A stretch of DNA of 11,841 nt, taken from an uncultured Bordetella sp. (GTDB lineage Bacteria > Pseudomonadota > Gammaproteobacteria > Burkholderiales > Burkholderiaceae_B). The notes under the pieces are model-generated. The model was not told the origin of the DNA and made no database searches. It was given only the letters and a program-made list of their open reading frames with translations. Of this stretch, positions 6,166 through 11,841 are shown one piece after another. The position numbers and the translations under genes were made by a program. Where the stretch lies: contig CALGFL010000097.1 in the NCBI GenBank assembly GCA_937881145.1, positions 1-11,841 of the forward strand, read 5' to 3'. Position 1 is the first letter of the stretch; every line of letters begins with the position of its first letter.

Positions 6166-7227
6166 ATGATGCCACCCTCTTCTTGCGCCACGCCGCGCCT
6201 GACTTCGCTTTCGCACGGCGGCGGCTGCGGCTGCAAAATCGCCCCCGGCGTGCTGTCGGCCTTGCTGGCCCGTCATGCGCCCATGTTCAAGCCCTGCGCG
6301 GATCTGCTGGTGGGCAACGAAACCGCCGACGACGCGGCCGTCTATCGCCTGAACGACGAGCAGGCGCTGATCGCCACCACCGATTTCTTCATGCCCATCG
6401 TCGACGATCCCTACGACTTCGGCCGCATCGCCGCGACCAATGCGCTGTCGGACGTCTACGCCATGGGCGGCACGCCCATCCTGGCGCTGGCCATCGTGGG
6501 CATGCCCATCAACGTGCTGCCGCACGAAGTCATCGCCGACGTGCTGCGCGGCGGCGAAGCGGTGTGCGCCGAAGCAGGCATCCCGGTGGCGGGCGGCCAT
6601 TCCATCGATTCGGTCGAGCCCATCTACGGCCTGGCTGCCATGGGCCTGGTGCACCCCAAACGCGTCAAGCGCAACGCCGATGCGCGCGCGGGCGACGTGC
6701 TGATTCTGGGCAAGCCCCTGGGCGTGGGCATTATGTCGGCCGCGCTCAAGAAAAACCTGCTGGATGCGGCCGGCTATCGCGCCATGATCGAAGCCGCCAC
6801 GCTGCTCAACAAACCCGGCGCGGCCTTCTCCGAGCTGGCGGGCGTGCACGCCATCACCGATGTCACCGGCTTCGGCCTTCTGGGCCATACATTGGAGATG
6901 GCGCGCGGCGCGGGCCTGGCCGCGCATGTGCGCCTGGCCGATCTGCCTTGGCTGGAGCAGGCGCAGGCTTATGCCGCGCAGGGCGTGATCACCGGCGCGT
7001 CGGCGCGCAACTGGACTTCGTACGGCGAGTCGATACGCCTGGGCGCCGGCGTGGACGACGCGGCGCGCGCGCTGCTCACCGATCCTCAGACCTCGGGCGG
7101 CCTGCTGGTGGCATGCGCCCCGCAAGAGGCCGAGCGCGTGCTCGACATCTTCCGCAGCCAGGGCTTCGGCCACGCCGCCGTCGTCGGCGACATGCGCGCG
7201 GGCGAACCCCGCGTGCATGTCGAATGA
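6166..7227 (+). CDS. selD: Selenide, water dikinase (selenophosphate synthase)
   Basis: 353 aa, normal length. SelD makes selenophosphate from selenide and ATP, the selenium donor for selenocysteine (with SelA/SelB) or 2-selenouridine in tRNA (with SelU/MnmH). The N-terminal Gly-rich loop SHGGGCGCKIAPG (16-28) carries the catalytic Cys21 and Lys24, equivalent to E. coli Cys17 and Lys20. The active-site residue is a normal TGC Cys, not an in-frame TGA selenocysteine. Metal/ATP-binding motifs follow: DDAAVY (55-60), TTDFFMPIVDDPYDFGRIAATNALSD (71-96 region), GGHSIDS (143-149), and TDVTGFGLLGH (231-241). ATG 6166 has AAGG 7 nt upstream; a second ATG follows immediately at 6169. The next gene is an SDR 46 nt downstream rather than selU or selA, so the selenium-using partner must lie elsewhere. 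Confidence 0.97.
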   Translation: MMPPSSCATPRLTSLSHGGGCGCKIAPGVLSALLARHAPMFKPCADLLVGNETADDAAVYRLNDEQALIATTDFFMPIVDDPYDFGRIAATNALSDVYAMGGTPILALAIVGMPINVLPHEVIADVLRGGEAVCAEAGIPVAGGHSIDSVEPIYGLAAMGLVHPKRVKRNADARAGDVLILGKPLGVGIMSAALKKNLLDAAGYRAMIEAATLLNKPGAAFSELAGVHAITDVTGFGLLGHTLEMARGAGLAAHVRLADLPWLEQAQAYAAQGVITGASARNWTSYGESIRLGAGVDDAARALLTDPQTSGGLLVACAPQEAERVLDIFRSQGFGHAAVVGDMRAGEPRVHVE

Positions 7228-7273
7228 TGCGTCCGGGCAGGCAGCCGCATTTCAAGAAAAGAGGCACCGCATC

Positions 7274-8029
7274 ATGGCAACGCAATCCAAAGTCATGCTC
7301 GTCACCGGTGCCAGCCGGGGCATAGGCGCCGCGGTGGCGCTACTGGCGGCAAGCCGCGGCTACGCGGTGTGCGTCAACTACCACCGGCGCAGCGACGCCG
7401 CCGGGGCGGTGGTCCAGGCCATACGCGAGCAGGGCGGCGAGGCCATGGCCGTGCAGGCCGACATGGCGCGCGAAGACCAGATCCTGGCTTTGTTCGAGCA
7501 CGTGCAGGAGACCTACGGCCGGCTCGACGCATTGATCAACAACGCCGGCGTGCTGGATTTGCAGGCCAAGGTCGAGCAAATGAGCGTGCAGCGGATCCGC
7601 CGCATCCTGGACACCAATGTGCTCGGCGTTTTTCTGTGCTGCCGCGAAGCCGTGCGCCGCATGGCGCCGCGTCACGGCGGCCGCGGCGGCGCCATCGTCA
7701 ACCTCTCGTCCATGGCGGCCCGCTTGGGTTCGCCCAACGAATACGTAGACTACGCCGCCAGCAAGGGGGCGGTGGACACGTTGACGGTGGGCCTGGCCAA
7801 GGAAGTCGCCGGCGATGGCATACGCGTCAACGCGGTCCGGCCGGGCCTCATCCGCACCGACATCCACGCCGATTGCGGCGAGCCAGGGCGGGTCGACCGC
7901 TTGAGCGCTTCCATACCGCTTCAGCGCGGCGGCACGCCCGAGGAAGTGGCCGCGGCCGTGCTGTGGCTGTGTTCGGACGAGGCTTCCTACACCACCGGCA
8001 CATTCATCGACGTATCCGGCGGGCGCTGA
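7274..8029 (+). CDS. SDR family oxidoreductase, YgfF-like
   Basis: 251 aa, a complete classical SDR. Cofactor motif TGASRGIG (11-18), Arg-bearing loop NYHRRS (35-40) suggesting NADP(H), NNAG (89-92), and catalytic Asn115, Ser146, Tyr160 and Lys164 (YAASK). The stretch around RHGGRGGAIVNLSSMAARLG (133-152) and the ending TTGTFIDVSGGR are typical of the YgfF-like subgroup, often annotated as sugar or glucose 1-dehydrogenase-like; the real substrate is unknown. ATG 7274 is chosen because it places the Rossmann motif at the normal distance and has GAGG 9 nt upstream; an ATG at 7217, overlapping the end of selD, would add 19 atypical residues. It is probably cotranscribed with selD. It ends 4 nt from the convergent LysR gene, so transcripts of the two must overlap unless termination occurs inside a coding region. 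Confidence 0.92.
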   Translation: MATQSKVMLVTGASRGIGAAVALLAASRGYAVCVNYHRRSDAAGAVVQAIREQGGEAMAVQADMAREDQILALFEHVQETYGRLDALINNAGVLDLQAKVEQMSVQRIRRILDTNVLGVFLCCREAVRRMAPRHGGRGGAIVNLSSMAARLGSPNEYVDYAASKGAVDTLTVGLAKEVAGDGIRVNAVRPGLIRTDIHADCGEPGRVDRLSASIPLQRGGTPEEVAAAVLWLCSDEASYTTGTFIDVSGGR

Positions 8030-8033
8030 GAGA

Positions 8034-8990
8034 TCAGGCCTGCGCGCCGCGCCGAGGCGTGGCGGCGCGGCGCTGGGCCGCGCGCGCAACGGCGTCGGTC
8101 CTGGGGCGCATCTGCAGCATCAAGGCGTAGAGCTGCTCCGCCGCGGGCGACAGGCTGGCGCCGCGCCGCTTGACCAGGCGTATCTTGCGCACCAGCCCCA
8201 GGGCCTTTATCGGCCGGCTCACCAGCCCGGGGCGATCCAGTTCGTACAAAGTCAGCGCCGGCACCACGGTGACGCCTATGCCCGCGGCGATCATGCCGGT
8301 CAGCGTGGCCAACTGCTCGACTTCCAGCACGGTGTTCATGGGCATGGGATCGAAAGCGTGCTCGAGCTGCCTGCGCACGCTGTGTGAGCGGGCCAGGTGG
8401 ATGAACGGCGCCTGGGCGAGATCCTGTACGCCGATCCGGGTCCGGCTGGCCAAGGGATGATCTTGCCGGCACACCAGATGGAAGTGGTCGTTGCACAGCA
8501 GGCGGGATTCCAGATCCTGGGCCTGGGCGTCTGACGAAGCCAGGGCGAAATCCACCCGGCCCGTTCGCACCAGATCCAGACAGGGTGCCGACAGCACGTC
8601 GGCCAGCTCCAGGCCGATGCCGGGATGGCGGCGGCGGAATTCGGCGAACACGCCGGGCAGCCACCCGGCGGCCAGCGAGGGCAGGGCGGCGATCGCGACG
8701 CGGCCCTTGCGCAAGGTGGCGTAGCCGCGAAAGTCGTCGACCATTTCGTCGAACTGGCCCACCATGCGGCGCGCCGATTGTTCCAGCATCACGCCCTGCG
8801 GAGTGAGTTCGACATTGCGCGTGTCGCGGTCGAACAGTCGCGCGCCCAGCGTTTCTTCGATGGCGCGGATCAGCGAACTGAAGGCCGATTGCGAAAGATG
8901 GCACACGCGTGCCGCGCGCGTGAAGCTGTGCTGTTCGGCCAGGGCCAGGAAGGCGCGCAGGTCCCGGGTCGACAGATTTATCTCTTTCAT
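8034..8990 (-). CDS. LysR-type transcriptional regulator
   Basis: 318 aa, usual length for the family. The N-terminal winged helix-turn-helix spans about 5-65 with the recognition region SFTRAARVCHLSQSAFSSLI (22-41) and the typical LFDRDTRNVELTPQG (52-66). The effector-binding domain begins near 95 (KGRVAIAALPSLAAGWLP) and runs to about 300. The tail after 294 is rich in Arg and Ala. ATG 8990 is preceded by a weak GGA about 8 nt upstream. By gene order it is divergent from the TRAP transporter genes across 116 bp, the classical arrangement for a LysR regulator controlling its neighbour in response to the transported solute or a derivative. It could also act on the convergent SDR/selD side, but that is less usual. 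It probably represses its own gene. Confidence 0.93.
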   Translation of the reverse strand: MKEINLSTRDLRAFLALAEQHSFTRAARVCHLSQSAFSSLIRAIEETLGARLFDRDTRNVELTPQGVMLEQSARRMVGQFDEMVDDFRGYATLRKGRVAIAALPSLAAGWLPGVFAEFRRRHPGIGLELADVLSAPCLDLVRTGRVDFALASSDAQAQDLESRLLCNDHFHLVCRQDHPLASRTRIGVQDLAQAPFIHLARSHSVRRQLEHAFDPMPMNTVLEVEQLATLTGMIAAGIGVTVVPALTLYELDRPGLVSRPIKALGLVRKIRLVKRRGASLSPAAEQLYALMLQMRPRTDAVARAAQRRAATPRRGAQA

Positions 8991-9106
8991 CGCTTAATCC
9001 ATTCGAATTTTCTGTTTTTCCAATTCTAGACCCAGCGGTAAATTGTGGGCAACGAAGAGGCGGCGGCCGGCAAGCGGTACATCGCCCCGTTTTCAAGGAG
9101 ACCCCT
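8991..9106. promoter_or_regulatory. Divergent LysR/TRAP promoter region with inverted repeats
   Basis: This 116-bp spacer starts with a distinctly AT-rich block (9001-9030). It contains the perfect palindromes ATTCGAAT (9001-9008) and TCTAGA (9025-9030) and a separated inverted repeat GAATT (9005-9009) / AATTC (9022-9026) with a 12-nt gap. One such dyad is a reasonable LysR operator candidate. A weak plus-strand promoter could be TTTCCA (9017-9022) and TAAATT (9039-9044) with a 16-bp spacer, each matching 4 of 6 consensus bases; its -35 would overlap the dyad. Assignment is by inspection only. Confidence 0.45.
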
Positions 9107-9109
9107 GTG
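9095..9109 (+). promoter_or_regulatory. Strong ribosome binding site for the GTG start of the TRAP binding protein
   Basis: AAGGAG at 9095-9100 followed by 6 nt and GTG at 9107. This near-perfect Shine-Dalgarno decides the non-ATG start and places the twin-arginine motif at residues 5-6. Confidence 0.75.
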
Positions 9110-10120
9110 TTCGCCAAACGCCGTACTTTTCTGAAGACTCTCGCCGCCTCGCCCGCCCTGTATCTGGGCGTGCCGCGGTTTGCCCGCGCCGCGCCCCAGT
9201 TCGTTTACAAGTACGCCAACAACCTGCCGATGTCGCATCCGCTGAACGTGCGCGCGCAGGAGGCCGCCGACCGCATCAAGAAGGAATCCGACGGCCAGCT
9301 TCAGATCAATATCTTCCCCAACAATCAGCTGGGCGGCGATACCGACATGCTGACGCAGGTGCGCGCCGGCGCCGTCGAGCTCTACACGCCGTCGGCGCTG
9401 GTCATCGCCACGGTCGTTCCCGAGGCGGCCATCAGTGCCGTGGGGTTCGCGTTTTCCAGCTACGACCAGGTGTGGGCCGCCATGGACGGCAAGCTGGGCG
9501 CTTTCGTGCGCCAGCAGATCGACAAAGCCCACCTCCACACCTTCGAGAAGATGTGGGACAACGGCTTTCGCCAGGTCACGACCAGCTCCAAGCCGGTGCA
9601 GACGGCTGCCGATCTGCACGGCCTGAAGATCCGCGTTCCGGTCAGCCCGCTGAGCATCTCGATGTTCAAGGCGCTGTCCTCGTCTCCGACCAGCCTGCAG
9701 TACAGCGAGCTGTACACGTCGCTGCAAACGCATATTGTCGATGCGCAGGAAAACCCGCTGGCCATCATCCAGTCGGGCAAGCTGTACGAAGTGCAGAAGT
9801 ACTGCTCCCTCACCAACCACATCTGGGACGGCTACTGGTTCATCGCCAACGGGCGCGCGTTCGACAAGCTGCCCGCGAATCTGCGCACGCTGTGGGAGAC
9901 CGCGTTCAACGACGCCGGCGTGAAGCAGCGCGAAGACTTGCGCAAGATGAACGAGTCGATCCAGTCCGACCTGCAGAGCAAGGGCATGGTGTTCAACGCG
10001 ACCAAGTCCGACAGCTTCCAGGCCGCGCTGCGCAACGCCGGGTTCTACAAGGAATGGCGCGGCAAGTTCGGCGAGCAGGCATGGAGCCAGCTCGAAGGCG
10101 CCGTCGGCAAGCTGGCCTGA
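9107..10120 (+). CDS. dctP: TRAP transporter solute-binding protein, DctP family, with Tat signal
   Basis: 337 aa from GTG. It is the periplasmic receptor of a tripartite ATP-independent transporter, handing solute to the DctQM permease for ion-gradient-driven uptake. The N-terminus MFAKRRTFLKTLAASPALYL is a twin-arginine signal (RRTFLK), with cleavage likely after ARA near 26-29. The mature protein starts like the family (YKYANNLPMSHPLNVRAQE, 34-52), has FPNNQLGGD (70-78), LKIRVPVSP (173-181) with the near-invariant Arg176 that usually salt-bridges a substrate carboxylate, and ELYTSLQTHIVDAQENP (201-217). Arg176 suggests a carboxylate ligand, but which one is not readable. The symbol is the family name, not proof of C4-dicarboxylate specificity. 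The next gene starts 4 nt after the stop, so the two are one operon, likely controlled by the divergent LysR gene. Confidence 0.95.
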   Translation: MFAKRRTFLKTLAASPALYLGVPRFARAAPQFVYKYANNLPMSHPLNVRAQEAADRIKKESDGQLQINIFPNNQLGGDTDMLTQVRAGAVELYTPSALVIATVVPEAAISAVGFAFSSYDQVWAAMDGKLGAFVRQQIDKAHLHTFEKMWDNGFRQVTTSSKPVQTAADLHGLKIRVPVSPLSISMFKALSSSPTSLQYSELYTSLQTHIVDAQENPLAIIQSGKLYEVQKYCSLTNHIWDGYWFIANGRAFDKLPANLRTLWETAFNDAGVKQREDLRKMNESIQSDLQSKGMVFNATKSDSFQAALRNAGFYKEWRGKFGEQAWSQLEGAVGKLA

Positions 10121-10124
10121 GGCG

Positions 10125-11841
10125 ATGTACGCGGCTTCCACCTGCCAGGCCGGCAGCGCCGGCAAGCGCGGCCTCGTGGCCGGCTGCGACCGGGCGCTCG
10201 GCCGCCTGATCGAAGCCGTCTGCGCCGTGCTGGTGCTGGCCGAGATCGCCGTGCTGTTTTCCGGCGTGGTGGCGCGGTATGCGTTTCACAACCCGCTGGT
10301 ATGGTCCGACGAGCTGGCCGGCATGCTGTTCCTGTGGCTGTCCATGCTGGGTTCGGTGGTGGCTCTGCGCCGCGGCGAGCACATGCGCATGACCGTGGTG
10401 ATCGCGCGCGTTTCGCCCGGCGCGCGCGCCTTGCTCGACGTCATGGCCATCGGCGTGTCGATCGCCTTCCTGGCGCTGATCCTGCCGCATGCATTCGAAT
10501 ACGCCGCCGAAGACGCCATGGTATCGACGCCGGCGCTCGACATTTCCAGCGCCTGGGGTTCTTCCGCGCTACCCGTCGGTTTCGGCCTGATGCTGCTGTT
10601 CGGGCTGCTGCGCCTGGTCGCCGTCGGCCGGCCGCGCGATATCGCCGCGGCGCTGGCCGCGGTGGCGACCGCCGTGCTGCTGTTCTGGCTCGCCCAGCCC
10701 TTGCTGGCGCCGCTGGGCAAGTTCAATCTCGTGATCTTCTTCGTGGGCGTCGTTTCGGTGAACGTCTTTCTCGGTGTGCCGATCGCGTTCTCGTTCGCGT
10801 TGTCCACGTTCGGCTATCTCGCCCTGACCACGCAGACGCCCCTGCTGGTCATGGTGGGCCGGATGAACGAAGGCATGTCGAGCCTGATCCTGCTGGCCGT
10901 GCCCATGTTCGTCCTGCTGGGCCAGCTCATGGAGATGACGGGCATGGCGCGCGCCATGGTCGGCTTTCTGGCCAGCCTGCTGGGCCATGTGCGCGGCGGG
11001 CTGTCGTATGTGCTGATCGGCTCCATGTACCTGGTCTCGGGCATCTCGGGCTCCAAGGTGGCCGACATGGCCGCGGTGGCGCCGGCGCTGTTTCCCGAAA
11101 TGAAGCAGCGCGGCGCCAAGCCCGGCGATCTGGCGGCCCTGCTGTCGTGCACCGGCGCGCAGACCGAGACCATTCCACCCAGCATCGTGCTCATCACCAT
11201 CGGATCGGTGACGGGCGTGTCGATCGCCGCGCTGTTCACCGGCGGCATGTTGCCCGGAGCCGCGCTGGGGCTGACGCTGGGCTTGATCGTGTGGGCGCGC
11301 AGCCGCCACCAGGCCCCGAGCCAGGCGCGGCGCGCGTCCTCGGGCGAGATCGGGCGCTCGTTGCTCAAGGCCTCGCCGGCGCTGGTGTTGCCGGTGCTGA
11401 TCCGCGCTGCCGTGGTCGAGGGCGTGGCCACGGCCACCGAAGTGTCGACGATAGGCATCGTGTATTCGGTGCTGACGGGCCTGCTGTTCTATCGCTGCTT
11501 CGACTGGAAGCGCCTGCCCGCCATGCTGGTCGAGACCGCCGCGCTGTCCGGCGCCATCCTCTTCATCGTCGGCGCGGCCACGTCCATGGCCTGGGGGCTG
11601 ACGCAGTCGGGTTTCTCCCGCGACCTGGCCGCGTGGATGGCGGCCCTGCCGGGCGGTGCCAACGGCTTTTTGCTGGTCTCCATCGGGGTCTTCGTTCTTC
11701 TGGGCAGCGTTCTGGAAGGCATCCCGGTCATCGTGCTCTTCGGGCCGCTGCTGTTTCCCATCGCGCGCCAGATGGGGGTCAACGAGGTGCACTATGCCAT
11801 GGTGGTGATTCTCTCGATGGGCCTGGGCCTGTTCGCGCCGC
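10125..11841 (+). CDS. Fused TRAP transporter permease DctQM, 3' end outside window
   Basis: 572 codons are visible and the frame is still open at the right edge. It fuses the small (DctQ) and large (DctM) membrane subunits. The Q part (about 25-170) has four hydrophobic segments and RYAFHNPLVWSDELAG (51-66) followed by VVALRRGEHMRM (78-89). A linking hydrophobic segment (about 172-194) leads into the M part from about 200: VPMFVLLGQLME (259-270), SGISGSKVADMAAVAP (305-320), ETIPPSIVLITIGSVTGVSI (348-367), and EGVATATEVSTIGIVYS (432-448). Given the usual DctM length of about 425 residues, some 50 residues are probably missing. ATG 10125 follows the dctP stop by 4 nt with GAGG too close to be ideal, so coupling to upstream translation is likely; a GTG at 10176 is a less likely alternative. 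It acts in the inner membrane with the preceding binding protein. Confidence 0.93.
   Translation, partial: MYAASTCQAGSAGKRGLVAGCDRALGRLIEAVCAVLVLAEIAVLFSGVVARYAFHNPLVWSDELAGMLFLWLSMLGSVVALRRGEHMRMTVVIARVSPGARALLDVMAIGVSIAFLALILPHAFEYAAEDAMVSTPALDISSAWGSSALPVGFGLMLLFGLLRLVAVGRPRDIAAALAAVATAVLLFWLAQPLLAPLGKFNLVIFFVGVVSVNVFLGVPIAFSFALSTFGYLALTTQTPLLVMVGRMNEGMSSLILLAVPMFVLLGQLMEMTGMARAMVGFLASLLGHVRGGLSYVLIGSMYLVSGISGSKVADMAAVAPALFPEMKQRGAKPGDLAALLSCTGAQTETIPPSIVLITIGSVTGVSIAALFTGGMLPGAALGLTLGLIVWARSRHQAPSQARRASSGEIGRSLLKASPALVLPVLIRAAVVEGVATATEVSTIGIVYSVLTGLLFYRCFDWKRLPAMLVETAALSGAILFIVGAATSMAWGLTQSGFSRDLAAWMAALPGGANGFLLVSIGVFVLLGSVLEGIPVIVLFGPLLFPIARQMGVNEVHYAMVVILSMGLGLFAP

Noticed and set aside
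4700..6169. 489-codon plus-strand open frame opposite the thioredoxin and transglutaminase genes
   Set aside because: It lies antisense to two genes with complete motifs and signal peptides, has a His/Ala/Gly-rich low-complexity composition, and is explained by GC-rich codon bias.
6220..6240. Possible selenocysteine codon in the SelD active-site loop
   Set aside because: Both codons of the CGC motif are TGC; there is no in-frame TGA.
6133..7218. 361-codon minus-strand open frame opposite selD
   Set aside because: selD on the other strand is unmistakable; the antisense product has no recognisable domain and a biased composition.
9026..10165. 379-codon minus-strand open frame opposite dctP
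   Set aside because: Shadow of a clear DctP gene with a strong ribosome site; no domain seen.
10569..11792. 407-codon minus-strand open frame opposite the permease
   Set aside because: The translation is dominated by His, Gln, Arg and Gly, typical of the complement of Leu/Ala-rich membrane protein codons; the plus strand gives a coherent DctQM fusion.
1..11841. CRISPR array, tRNA, insertion sequence or phage genes
   Set aside because: No regularly spaced repeats, cloverleaf-like segments, transposase or integrase motifs, or flanking direct repeats were seen on either strand.

Overview
The window is a stretch of ordinary chromosomal-looking DNA from a GC-rich Gram-negative bacterium. Protein style points to a betaproteobacterium of the Alcaligenaceae (Bordetella/Achromobacter type): a fused TRAP DctQM permease next to a LysR regulator, a selD gene, many GC-ending codons, and several twin-arginine signal peptides. 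That placement rests on recognising the proteins, not on a database search. No RNA gene, mobile element, CRISPR array or integration site was found.

Layout. (1) 1-3270, minus strand: a probable three-gene operon read right to left. It holds a small membrane-associated general-stress protein (YflT-like), a glucoamylase-like (PF10091) protein, and a FAD/NAD(P) pyridine nucleotide-disulfide oxidoreductase that runs off the left edge. The last two overlap by 4 nt (ATGA). The oxidoreductase carries Ser where the first redox-active Cys of its family motif should be. (2) 3271-3581: a 311-bp divergent intergenic region. (3) 3582-4379, plus: a classical short-chain dehydrogenase (SDR). (4) 4423-6127, minus: two Tat-signal proteins 16 nt apart, a transglutaminase-like protein and a TlpA/ResA-type thioredoxin. 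(5) 6166-8029, plus: selD (selenophosphate synthase), divergent from the transglutaminase gene across only 38 bp, then a second SDR of the YgfF type. (6) 8034-8990, minus: a LysR-type regulator, convergent with the second SDR (4-nt gap) and divergent from the next genes. (7) 9107-11841, plus: a TRAP transporter, made of a Tat-signal DctP solute-binding protein (GTG start, strong ribosome binding site) and a fused DctQM permease that runs off the right edge.

How the genes may work together. The LysR protein most likely controls the divergent TRAP uptake system for a carboxylate-type solute; an inverted repeat lies in their shared promoter. The transglutaminase/thioredoxin pair are both predicted to act outside the cytoplasm after Tat export and may be a redox-maintained module. 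SelD supplies selenophosphate for selenocysteine or selenouridine synthesis, but no user of it is in the window. Most of the window is conventional. The observations most worth checking are the Cys-to-Ser change in the disulfide oxidoreductase together with its coupling to a glucoamylase-like gene, and the Tat-exported transglutaminase/thioredoxin pair.
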